From positions 1 to 54,828 of the forward strand of contig JASENG010000020.1 in assembly GCA_030027265.1 (NCBI GenBank): DNA of 54,828 nt. Direction: 5' to 3'. Within the stretch, counting starts at the first letter, position 1. Every line of letters starts with the position of its first letter. The notes below the pieces were generated by a model. That model worked only from the letters and a program-made list of their open reading frames with translations, had not been told where the DNA came from and made no database searches. A program made the translations under genes and the position numbers. The DNA comes from Lysinibacillus fusiformis. GTDB taxonomy: Bacteria; Bacillota; Bacilli; Bacillales_A; Planococcaceae. Positions 1 through 7,280 of this stretch are shown here, in pieces.

Positions 1-49
1 CTTATTTTATATCAGAAGATATTTCATCTGTATAAAGGGAGTAGCCAAA

Positions 50-475
50 ATGAACTGTTTAGGTTGCAAACTAGCTAACAAAGAATTACCTGTTCACGTA
101 GTATACGAAGACGATGATGTTTGCTGTATTTTAGATCATGATCCATTTAACGAAGGGCATGTTTTGATTTTACCTAAAAACCATATTCGATATTTTGATG
201 AACTTAGCGAACCTACTGCAAACTCAGTCATTAAAGCATCGGGAATTTTATCAAAAGCCATTAAAGAATTGTTCCATCCTGATGAAATTACAGTTTGTCA
301 AAATGGTGGGATTTTTGATGAGTTGACGCATTTTCATATACATATTGTTCCTAGATATAAAGGGCAAAACTTTGCGGATTTCTATAGTGAAGATGGAGAA
401 ACATACACTGAATTAGATGGAAATTTAAACGAAACCAAAAGACGAATCATCGAAATGATCAGGGTATTGGATTAA
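50..475 (+). CDS. HIT family hydrolase
   Basis: A 141-residue histidine-triad protein of usual size for the family, predicted to be cytoplasmic and to hydrolyse or transfer nucleotidyl groups from small nucleotide conjugates. The catalytic triad is seen as HFHIHIVPR near residue 95, and the N-terminal half has the expected GHVLILPKNH strand. An early CxxC pair (residues 3-6) could bind a metal, as in some Bacillus HIT proteins. An AAAGGGAG ribosome binding site lies about 9 bases before the ATG. The natural substrate cannot be told from the sequence. The gene appears to stand alone, with the LCP gene about 100 bases downstream. Confidence 0.9.
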   Translation: MNCLGCKLANKELPVHVVYEDDDVCCILDHDPFNEGHVLILPKNHIRYFDELSEPTANSVIKASGILSKAIKELFHPDEITVCQNGGIFDELTHFHIHIVPRYKGQNFADFYSEDGETYTELDGNLNETKRRIIEMIRVLD

Positions 476-579
476 AACCAAAAATTGTTATAAGTTTTTA
501 ATAGAAAATACTTTATCAAAAGACATAATATAACTAAACTTGCTCACACTAACTCCAATGCCATCAAGGAGTTGGTAAA

Positions 580-1524
580 ATGATTAGGATTATGCTTCAT
601 TTTTTGATCTTAGTTAGTGTATTTTTATTATCTAGTTGTCAGCAAGATCCAATTGACCAGTCAGGCAAACAAGCTGAATCACTCTTGAACAAGTATGAAA
701 GATTAAATCCTTCAGATTTCTTTAAAAATAAATTAATGGAAAAGCCGCTCCATTTTCTTGTCGTAGGTGTTGACTCTAGAGGAGAGAAAGAATCAAGGGC
801 TGACAGTATTATGATTGTGCAATATTCCGCTGAAGATCGAACAGTAAAAGTTGTCTCTGTTATGCGCGATTCTTATGTTGAAATTCCTGGATATAAACAA
901 ACCTATGGTAAAATTAATCTATCCTATTTTTTAGGGGGAGAGAAACTCCTTAAAGAGACGATTCAAAATAATTTCGGTGTAAACATAGATTATACAATTA
1001 CCGTCGACTTTCATGGATTTGCTTCAGTAATAGATACCATTGTACCAGAAGGAATGAACGTTGAGGTTAGTGCGGAAATGATTGAAGATATGAAATTTGA
1101 GATGGAAGCCGGGGAAAATACTCTTCATGGTGAGGAACTTCTTAAATATGTAAGATTCCGGCACGATGATCAGAGTGACTTTGGTCGAGTTAATCGTCAG
1201 CAAGAAATTTTATTGGAATTAAAAAATAAAATCAATGAAAAAATAAATTCAATTAATGGCGTAACACAATTACCGGACCTTGTGGATACAGTGATAAAAA
1301 ATATTAAAACCGATTTGTCGGTTGGACAAGTGTTTACGTTAAGTTCGAATTTATTTTTACAACCTATTGAAGACATAAAGACAATGAGAATACCTGTTAC
1401 CAATGGCTATTCCAATAAACATGATCCACACGAGGGAGCGGTATTGGAAATAAATTTCCCCAAAAACCAAGAGATGCTTTCTGAATTTTTCAGCGATACA
1501 ATGCCGGTTAATGAACAGAACTAG
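580..1524 (+). CDS. LCP (LytR-CpsA-Psr) family protein, predicted lipoprotein
   Basis: This 314-residue protein has the LCP fold: VGVDSRG near residue 63, an ADSIM strand, VSVMRDSYV, and the conserved arginine-rich VRFRHDD/GRVNRQQ segment near residue 190-207. The LCP family attaches undecaprenyl-linked polymers such as teichoic acids or capsule to peptidoglycan outside the membrane. Most Bacillus members have an N-terminal transmembrane anchor. Here the N-terminus ends in LLSSCQQ, a lipobox, so it is probably a lipoprotein (inference). ATG start with GGAG about 9 bases upstream. A strong terminator follows directly, so it is probably monocistronic. Confidence 0.88.
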   Translation: MIRIMLHFLILVSVFLLSSCQQDPIDQSGKQAESLLNKYERLNPSDFFKNKLMEKPLHFLVVGVDSRGEKESRADSIMIVQYSAEDRTVKVVSVMRDSYVEIPGYKQTYGKINLSYFLGGEKLLKETIQNNFGVNIDYTITVDFHGFASVIDTIVPEGMNVEVSAEMIEDMKFEMEAGENTLHGEELLKYVRFRHDDQSDFGRVNRQQEILLELKNKINEKINSINGVTQLPDLVDTVIKNIKTDLSVGQVFTLSSNLFLQPIEDIKTMRIPVTNGYSNKHDPHEGAVLEINFPKNQEMLSEFFSDTMPVNEQN

Positions 1525-1530
1525 CAGGTC

Positions 1531-1559
1531 AACCTTCAGACTAAACTGAAGGTTTTTTT
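1531..1559 (+). terminator. Rho-independent terminator after the LCP gene
   Basis: A perfect 9-bp stem AACCTTCAG/CTGAAGGTT (1531-1539 and 1546-1554) with a 6-base loop is followed by a T run. Confidence 0.9.
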
Positions 1560-1726
1560 ATTGCTTAAAAGATGGCAAAAGGCAAGAAAATAAAAGAGGA
1601 CTTATTATTGCGGATTAAAAAACAAAAATCTATTTTTAATACTATTTTTAATTTCTCCTTGAAAAATGTAACATTTTAACGGATAAGGATACTTACATAC
1701 GAATGCTTTTGGAAGGAGGGTAATGA

Positions 1727-2220
1727 TTGGATGAATTTAGACAGTTATATGTAAATCATGAAAAACAGATTTTTAAGTATCTGTTATATTTAACTGGAGA
1801 CAAATTTATAGCTGAGGAATTAACTCAAGAAACATTCTATCAAGCATTTAAATCCATCCATAGATTTAAAGGGAAATGTAAAATTTCAACTTGGTTATTT
1901 CAAATAGCCAAACATACTTTCTATAGTCATTTGAAGAAAAATAAGAAAGTAGAACCGTTAGCGGATTACCCTACATATGACCATTCGAATTTGGAAACGC
2001 CAGAGAATATTTATGAAAAAAAAGAAGAATCGATGATAGTGTTTCAAGCGATAAGGAGATTAAAAGCGCCACAGCGAGAGATTATTATTTTACTTTTTAT
2101 AACGAATTAAGCTTTAAAGAAATTGGAGAAATCTATAATCAATCTGAAACTTGGGCAAGAGTTGCTTTTTATAGAGCAAAAAATAAACTGTCATCAATAT
2201 ATGGAGGTGAAGAAGCATGA
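1727..2220 (+). pseudogene. ECF RNA polymerase sigma factor, frameshifted in region 4
   Basis: Region 2 of an ECF sigma factor is clear (residues 1-75, with ELTQETFYQAF and TWLFQIAKH). Reading starts at a TTG eight bases after GGAAGGAGGG. The frame stops at 2110 just after REIIILLF. Adding one T to the T run at about 2092-2096 restores region 4 (FYNELSFKEIG, then SETWARVAFYRAK), ending at the TGA at 2218-2220. That stop overlaps the anti-sigma ATG as ATGA, the normal arrangement for a coupled pair. Without the repair the product lacks most of the -35 recognition helix and should not direct promoter use. It may be a true mutation, a homopolymer sequencing error or, less likely, programmed frameshifting. 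A TGTAAC element at 1667-1672 resembles an ECF -35 box and might be autoregulatory (weak). Confidence 0.85.
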
Positions 2221-2804
2221 AAAAGAAATGTGAAATTGTACAGGATTTGCTTCCACTGTATGTCGAAGATCTTACAAGTGAAGAGAGTAATCATTTTATA
2301 GAGGAACATCTTCATTCTTGTGACCACTGTAAGAACTATCTTCGCAACTTGCAAAGTGAATTGACTGTTGACGATTCACTTGATGTTTATCCAGAGAATA
2401 ATGAGCAGAAGTTAATGAAAAGCATTCAAAGAAGGATAAATAGAATAAGATTTACTTCAACGATAATCGGATTTTCGGCTGGTATTTTTGTTTCTCTATT
2501 ATTCTTCAATGCTACATTGGTTTTCATGATGTTAGGTGTTTTACTCGTACTGTACTTGATAAAAATACGTGGAACGGCAAGCTTTGAAAATCGAATAGTC
2601 AACACTTTGATTTTTGTTTTGTGTTTTATTTCTTTGGTCATTTCTTTGAAGGTATTTTGGAATATCGCCATTTATGTGGATGATTACGGTACGTCTCCAA
2701 CAGGGATTTATGGAGGGGAATTCTGGCTATACATGGCCTGGCTGCGTTTAGCTCTCCTAGCCGTTATTACGCTTTTATCAGGAGTTAAACTATTCAGTAA
2801 ATGA
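2217..2804 (+). CDS. Anti-sigma factor with N-terminal zinc-finger (zf-HC2) domain
   Basis: The first 45 residues form a zf-HC2/ZAS-type domain: CEIVQDLLPLYVED, then HLHSCDHCKNYL with the HxxxCxxC metal site. This type of domain binds and holds an ECF sigma factor. Four hydrophobic segments follow (roughly residues 80-115, 125-150 and 165-190), placing it in the membrane. The ATG overlaps the repaired stop of the upstream sigma gene (ATGA), so the two are translationally coupled partners. This gene is intact although its sigma partner carries a frameshift, which would leave an anti-sigma factor with no target. The signal sensed is unknown. Confidence 0.85.
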   Translation: MKKKCEIVQDLLPLYVEDLTSEESNHFIEEHLHSCDHCKNYLRNLQSELTVDDSLDVYPENNEQKLMKSIQRRINRIRFTSTIIGFSAGIFVSLLFFNATLVFMMLGVLLVLYLIKIRGTASFENRIVNTLIFVLCFISLVISLKVFWNIAIYVDDYGTSPTGIYGGEFWLYMAWLRLALLAVITLLSGVKLFSK

Positions 2805-2832
2805 TTTTATTTTAAATTAGAGGTACTAAAAC

Positions 2833-2949
2833 ATGTTATTTAAAACATTTAATAAGCCGAAATTTATGAGCTGGTCAATTGATAGTGAGTATCTTTTAAA
2901 CAACTTGCTTCGTGGAATTAATTGGAATAAACTAAGTATAATAAAATGA
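2833..2949 (+). CDS. Possible 38-residue hypothetical peptide
   Basis: A short reading frame of 38 codons with an AGAGGT-like ribosome binding site about 8 bases upstream. It is rich in Asn, Lys and Leu and matches no family I recognise. It lies in a 361-base stretch (2805-3165) otherwise holding only the aborted frame and hairpins described separately. It could be chance or a gene remnant. Confidence 0.2.
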   Translation: MLFKTFNKPKFMSWSIDSEYLLNNLLRGINWNKLSIIK

Positions 2950-3029
2950 AGTAAGCTTGAGGGATTTTAGTTATACTAAAATTTCCAGTTTGGTCAAACA
3001 GCATTTCTAAACAAATAAGGGGAGAAAAG

Positions 3030-3100
3030 ATGAAGAAATTACTGTATATTTCATTGATTTGATTAGGAAAAGCTCAAGAAAGAATTCCCTGGCTTTCTTG
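3030..3100 (+). other. Aborted signal-peptide-like mini-ORF followed by an inverted repeat
   Basis: AGGGGAG at 3018-3024 precedes ATG 3030, which opens a 10-codon frame reading MKKLLYISLI and then stops at 3060-3062. It looks like the start of a secreted-protein signal sequence. Twelve bases later a perfect 8-bp inverted repeat (CAAGAAAG 3075-3082, CTTTCTTG 3093-3100) occurs, then a terminator at 3122-3150. It could be the remnant of a deleted lipoprotein gene or a leader peptide that controls the acetyltransferase downstream. Nothing decides between these. Confidence 0.35.
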
Positions 3101-3121
3101 AAAACGCTTTTAACAGTCTAT

Positions 3122-3150
3122 AAGGAGATTTCATATCTCCTTTTTATTTT
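3122..3150 (+). terminator. Rho-independent terminator
   Basis: Stem AAGGAGAT (3122-3129) and ATCTCCTT (3135-3142) with a 5-base loop and a T-rich tail. It sits directly in front of the acetyltransferase ribosome binding site. Confidence 0.8.
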
Positions 3151-3174
3151 GCTGGAAAAAGGAGGATGCAAGGC

Positions 3175-3618
3175 TTGAGTTATGAATATAAAATTTTCAG
3201 ATCTATGCCTGATGATTTAACATTGGACAGGATACTGAATTTGCATCAAGATATTTTTGGAACTGCCGATAATTTTATTCATAAAGTAAAAAGTAAACAG
3301 AGTTTGATAGTATTTACTGCGTTGGAAGGAGAAAATGTCATCGGTTATAAAATTGGTTATCCTATCGATCATAATAAGTTTTATAGCTGGCTTGGCGGTG
3401 TTGCATCGAAATATAGAAATCAAGGGATTGCAGCAATGTTAATGGAAAAACAGCATCAATATTTAATTGAAAACGGTTATAAACTTGTACACACAAAGAC
3501 AATGAATAAATGGCGAGGCATGTTGATCTTAAATATTAAAAGTGGATTTGATGTGATTGAAACATATACAGATGAAAAGGGCGTACATAAAATCTTACTT
3601 GAAAAGAAGCTATATTAA
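3175..3618 (+). CDS. GNAT family N-acetyltransferase
   Basis: A GNAT-fold protein of about 147 residues. Motif A, the acetyl-CoA pyrophosphate loop, is seen as RNQGIAAMLM about two thirds along, and a beta strand with IGYKIGYP precedes it. Members acetylate amino groups of small molecules or proteins in the cytoplasm; the substrate here is unknown. The ribosome binding site AAAAAGGAGG (3156-3165) touches the ATG at 3166, leaving no spacer, so the TTG at 3175 with a 9-base spacer is the better start. The terminator just upstream means it is either transcribed from its own promoter near the hairpin or by read-through. Confidence 0.85.
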   Translation: MSYEYKIFRSMPDDLTLDRILNLHQDIFGTADNFIHKVKSKQSLIVFTALEGENVIGYKIGYPIDHNKFYSWLGGVASKYRNQGIAAMLMEKQHQYLIENGYKLVHTKTMNKWRGMLILNIKSGFDVIETYTDEKGVHKILLEKKLY

Positions 3619-3730
3619 ATTCCGAACAGATATCCCTTTCCTGTAATTGGGGCAATTTGACCTAGAAATAATTGTAAAAAGTATAATATCTGATAATATA
3701 TGTATATTAAAAGGTACATGCTTTTGATAG

Positions 3731-4960
3731 GTGGTGAAAATAATTTTAAAGAAATACTTCTTATTAATTGCTTTATTAATTTTGGTTTCTTGTGTGGATC
3801 AAAATTTATCTAATAAGCCTGCTGAAACACCGAAGGAAAATCAAAGTATACAAGACAATAACTCGGAATCAGGTGAAAATGTACAGAAACCAGTGCCAAA
3901 AGATCCTGAGTATTACTCGGCAACGATTTCAGCTATTGGTGATATATTAGCTCATGGTCCTGTTTATAAGGATGCGTCTATTGGCAATAATCAATATGAT
4001 TTTACCGATATGTTTACCCAAGTAAAACCATATATCGAGAAAGCCGATATAACCGTTGCAAACAGTGAGAGTATCATTGGCGGGCAAGAACTAGGCTTAT
4101 CGAGTTATCCGCAATTTAATAGTCCTTATGAATTGGCAGACATTTTAAAAGACGTTGGGGTAGACGTGGTGAATATGGCTAACAATCATACCTTAGATCG
4201 AGGAGAGCAAGCGATACTGAACGCAACAAATTACTGGAAAAAGCTAGGTGTCGAATATGTTGGTGCAGCAACGAGCGTTGAAGAATCACAGCAAATCAAA
4301 ACCTTAACTGTTAATAATATCACCTTTTCGTTTCTCGGGTATACTTATGGGACAAATGGACTTAAAGTTCCGGAGGGGAAGGAGTATTTGGTAAGCTATA
4401 TAGATGAGGAAAAAATGGTGGAAGATATCCAAAAGGCAAAAGAAATTTCGGATATTGTCGTATTAAATTTACATATTGGGGATGAATATAGTCGTACACA
4501 AAATGAGTATCAAGAAAAAGTTGCCCAATTAGCAGCCGACAATGGGGCGCATATAATTTTCGCTCACCATCCACATGTGTTGCAGCCTGTTAAATGGTAT
4601 ACAGGTGTAGATGGAAATCAAACATTCGTGATTCATTCTTTGGGGAACTTTCTCTCATCTCAGGATGAATTGTATCGGCAAATTGGTGCTTTGATCGAAG
4701 TAGAAGTGGATAAAACCATAACTTACGATAGTGATGGCCAGGCAAATACGTTAGTTGAAGTGCAAAACCCTAAAATTTTGCCTACTTATGTAAAATTTAC
4801 TGATAGGAAAGATTTTAAAGTACTTCCAATGTTTCAATTAACAAATGAATACTTGCCTAATGCAGCCACAATTTATAATGAAATCAAAGAGCATATGTCC
4901 CAATTTGATCCAAATCTTCAATTTATTGAATCTAAACCTGAGCTGCAAGAACCAAGTTAG
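3731..4960 (+). CDS. CapA/PgsA-type metallophosphatase-fold lipoprotein
   Basis: A secreted lipoprotein with lipobox LVSC near residue 21, a low-complexity linker to about residue 55, then the CapA (poly-gamma-glutamate capsule synthesis) domain. The family metal-site motifs are all visible: AIGDILAHGP, ANSESIIGG, NMANNHTLDRG, LNLHIGDEY and AHHPHVLQP. The family resembles calcineurin-type phosphoesterases and acts at the cell surface. No pgsB or pgsC genes lie nearby, so a role in poly-gamma-glutamate export is unproven; it may be an orphan enzyme of cell-surface metabolism. The start is uncertain (GTG 3731 or GTG 3734) because the AGGTGG element overlaps it. Confidence 0.85.
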   Translation: MVKIILKKYFLLIALLILVSCVDQNLSNKPAETPKENQSIQDNNSESGENVQKPVPKDPEYYSATISAIGDILAHGPVYKDASIGNNQYDFTDMFTQVKPYIEKADITVANSESIIGGQELGLSSYPQFNSPYELADILKDVGVDVVNMANNHTLDRGEQAILNATNYWKKLGVEYVGAATSVEESQQIKTLTVNNITFSFLGYTYGTNGLKVPEGKEYLVSYIDEEKMVEDIQKAKEISDIVVLNLHIGDEYSRTQNEYQEKVAQLAADNGAHIIFAHHPHVLQPVKWYTGVDGNQTFVIHSLGNFLSSQDELYRQIGALIEVEVDKTITYDSDGQANTLVEVQNPKILPTYVKFTDRKDFKVLPMFQLTNEYLPNAATIYNEIKEHMSQFDPNLQFIESKPELQEPS

Positions 4961-4990
4961 AAGGAAATATCCTTTTTAACTTGGTTTTTC
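4950..4990 (+). terminator. Terminator overlapping the end of the CapA-type gene
   Basis: The stem ACCAAGTTA (4951-4959) pairs with TAACTTGGT (4977-4985), with a nested AAGGA/TCCTT hairpin and a T run. The stop codon lies inside the left arm. Confidence 0.8.
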
Positions 4991-5051
4991 TATTCATAGA
5001 GCGACATGTCTTGGTTAAGTTAAATAATAAGAAACTTTAGGAGAGACAAAC

Positions 5052-5261
5052 ATGCAAGAATTTAAAGTGACTTATTTTTTTGACGAACAACATTATGTAA
5101 GACGATTTATTCATGTAGAATCCCAAGAAAAGGCAGAAGAAATCATTCGATACGAAAGGGACCAGTACATCGAATTCACGGATAGTCGTGGAATTTACCA
5201 CGAATTAAATACAAGAAATGTTCGGGTAACCCAAATTTCTGCCTATCATCGCAAGAAATAA
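5052..5261 (+). CDS. Small hypothetical protein (69 residues)
   Basis: A 69-residue soluble, charged protein opening with a beta-strand-like MQEFKVTYFFDEQHYVRRF and a following acidic/basic helix. It has an excellent ribosome binding site (AGGAGAGA, 8 bases before the ATG), so it is probably a real gene. There is no signal peptide, cysteine or membrane segment. I do not recognise the family. It sits 56 bases before the hydrolase gene in the same direction and could be cotranscribed with it. Confidence 0.6.
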   Translation: MQEFKVTYFFDEQHYVRRFIHVESQEKAEEIIRYERDQYIEFTDSRGIYHELNTRNVRVTQISAYHRKK

Positions 5262-5317
5262 TATTATGAAGCGATTTCAAGGAGATATACATATTCAAAA
5301 AAGAAGGGAGTCAGCCT

Positions 5318-6217
5318 ATGCCGTTACATCATTATATAGAGCAATATTTTCAACAGAATTTCGAAACTAGAAATAATGGTATTCCACTCGAATATCCCCC
5401 ATTAGAGAAACGTCCTAAAGTTCTAAAGGTAGAGGAGCAAACAGTAGAAGCTAAAACGCATCAAATCCCAATTCGAATTTATACACCGGATGATAAAGTC
5501 GAATACTATCCTCTTTTTGTTTTTTTTCATGGTGGAGGATTTATGGATGGCAATATAGAGTCACATGATGTATCCTGTCGATTACTTTGCCAACTTTCAG
5601 GATATAAAGTCATTTCCGTGGATTACAGATTGGCATCGGAGCACCCTGCTCCAGCGGCATTCAAGGATTGCTATACAGTAACTAAATGGGTTTATGAAAA
5701 CGCGGCAGACCTTGGTGGACGTAAAGAGGATGTAGTTGTAGGTGGACCAAGCGCTGGAGGAAACTTAGCTACAGTTGTCGCTTTAAAATCGATTGAGACA
5801 AAAGATTTTCAGCTAGCCAAACAAGTTCTGCATTATCCAATAATCGATATAGATATAAAAATTAAGGACAGTGAATATCAATCAAGAAATCTGTATAACG
5901 CAAAATATGGTGTAGATATTACAAAAAGCCAAGCCGAATTGCTTCATAATGAACAGAGTGGTCAACCCTATGTCCCTCCACTATTTGCCGATAAAAAAAT
6001 TCTATCACTAATGCCAAAAACATTGATCTTTACAGCTGAATATGACCCTCTGTGCGATGAAGGGGAAGTTTATGCTGAAAAACTAAAAGAGGCAGGAGTG
6101 GATGTGAAGCTTGTACGCTTTGATGGCGGCATCCATGGGTTTATGCAAAACTTTCCAGGATCCCCGGATTATATGCGCGGATATGATATTACGAGCGAAT
6201 TTTTAATAAGTGATTAA
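5318..6217 (+). CDS. Alpha/beta hydrolase (hormone-sensitive-lipase/esterase family)
   Basis: A 299-residue cytoplasmic esterase of typical length for the HSL family. The oxyanion-hole motif HGGGFMDG is near residue 70, the nucleophile elbow is GPSAGG near residue 148, and the remaining triad members are the Asp in AEYDPLCDEG and the His in GIHGFMQNF. The family hydrolyses short-chain acyl esters; the natural substrate is unknown. A strong GAAGGGAG ribosome binding site precedes the ATG. A terminator follows the stop. Confidence 0.9.
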   Translation: MPLHHYIEQYFQQNFETRNNGIPLEYPPLEKRPKVLKVEEQTVEAKTHQIPIRIYTPDDKVEYYPLFVFFHGGGFMDGNIESHDVSCRLLCQLSGYKVISVDYRLASEHPAPAAFKDCYTVTKWVYENAADLGGRKEDVVVGGPSAGGNLATVVALKSIETKDFQLAKQVLHYPIIDIDIKIKDSEYQSRNLYNAKYGVDITKSQAELLHNEQSGQPYVPPLFADKKILSLMPKTLIFTAEYDPLCDEGEVYAEKLKEAGVDVKLVRFDGGIHGFMQNFPGSPDYMRGYDITSEFLISD

Positions 6218-6221
6218 TAAG

Positions 6222-6262
6222 GAGTAGTACGATTTCCATATAGGATTCGTGCTACTTTTTTA
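6222..6262 (+). terminator. Terminator after the esterase gene
   Basis: Stem arms 6223-6236 and 6242-6255 (AGTAGTACGA against TCGTGCTACT, with G-U pairs) and a run of seven Ts. Confidence 0.75.
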
Positions 6263-6364
6263 TTTGTATATATTTTTATCTATGCATTGCTTTGTTCAAC
6301 AAATTTTTCACACTACTTATACGTATACATACAGTATCTCATTAAGAAGGAGTGTGCAAAAAAA

Positions 6365-6820
6365 TTGGAAATCCTCTTCAATCTATTATTGGTCCTTCAT
6401 ATTCTTGGTGCTATCTGTGGACTGGGAGCTACATTCGCTTCACCTTATATCATGAATAGTGGCCGGAATGTAAGATCCGCATTTAGCGCGCATATGGTAA
6501 ACGCGAAAGTATATAAACTTGCCAAAATCGGGAGCATTGTTTTATTAGTCTCCGGCCTCATCATGGGGGTTATTCATCCTTATTTATTCACAACTGGTTG
6601 GTACATAACATCCATTGTCTTATACATCCTAACACAACCTATCGTAGCGTATTTATTACCAAGATATGAAAAAAACATGCTAGAAGTACTGGGACAAGCA
6701 AATGGCGAGGATTTGCCAAGCCAGTACATCCAAATTGCCAAGAAGACTAAACCACTAATCCTCACAACCTATGTTCTATTAGTCTTATTAGTTATTTTAA
6801 TGGTCTTTAAGCCATTTTAA
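6365..6820 (+). CDS. DUF2269-type integral membrane protein
   Basis: A 151-residue protein with four predicted membrane helices and the DUF2269-like N-terminal segment LLLVLHILGAICGLG. The ATG at 6287 lies upstream of the only ribosome binding site (AAGAAGGAG, 6344-6352), so the in-frame TTG at 6365, followed by EILFNLL, is the better start. The function of the family is unknown. A terminator follows about 14 bases after the stop. Neighbours give no clue, and it looks monocistronic. Confidence 0.75.
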   Translation: MEILFNLLLVLHILGAICGLGATFASPYIMNSGRNVRSAFSAHMVNAKVYKLAKIGSIVLLVSGLIMGVIHPYLFTTGWYITSIVLYILTQPIVAYLLPRYEKNMLEVLGQANGEDLPSQYIQIAKKTKPLILTTYVLLVLLVILMVFKPF

Positions 6821-6833
6821 AATATAGCCAAGG

Positions 6834-6870
6834 CTCCAAGGGGTAAGTATAAAACCTTTGGAGTTTTTTT
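6834..6870 (+). terminator. Terminator after the DUF2269 gene
   Basis: CTCCAAGG (6834-6841) pairs with CCTTTGGAG (6855-6863, one bulge) and is followed by seven or more Ts. Confidence 0.8.
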
Positions 6871-7120
6871 GTTGCAACTCTCATACTTCCTATTGAAGAT
6901 TCAACAATAGGAGCATCACTGAAAACTGCACCTAAAAAATAGGAATAGGTTCCTATCTAAAATAAGAATTGACGGTGATATATAAACAGTTAATTAAAGT
7001 CTATCATTTAAGTAATCTAACAAATAGATGATTCCATTTTTTGTATTTTGATACAAGAAATGACTTTGATTGACAATCAAAATACTTAAATACTATATAA
7101 GAGTTGTTTCTCAGAGGTGA

Positions 7121-7258
7121 AATCATCGAATTACAAAGAACTTAGGAATTTCTATTTACCCAAATACAAATACTATGGATGAATTATATAAACACGTTGA
7201 CCGTAATCTTTATATGTCTAAGGATGTCGGGGGTGACACTTATACAAAAAAAGTTTAA
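7121..7258 (+). pseudogene. Remnant of a GGDEF (diguanylate cyclase) domain C-terminus
   Basis: An open stretch with no usable start reads the last part of a GGDEF domain. It contains LGISIYPNTNT (the strand after the active-site half), MDELYKHVDRNLYMSK (matching the family pattern of Leu, Ala/Val-Asp, Leu-Tyr, Lys) and GGDTY before the stop at 7256-7258. The catalytic GGDEF half is missing and an in-frame stop lies at 7118-7120. It sits just upstream of an intact GGDEF-EAL gene, so it is probably the tail of an older, deleted cyclase gene or a decayed duplicate. The rest of the 6821-7280 gap holds a terminator and AT-rich sequence. Confidence 0.7.
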
Positions 7259-7280
7259 ATGCTAAAGAGGAGGAATTTTT

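Noticed and set aside
3731..4960. A poly-gamma-glutamate capsule locus
   Set aside because: Only a CapA-type protein is present; the ligase and other pgs/cap genes are missing.
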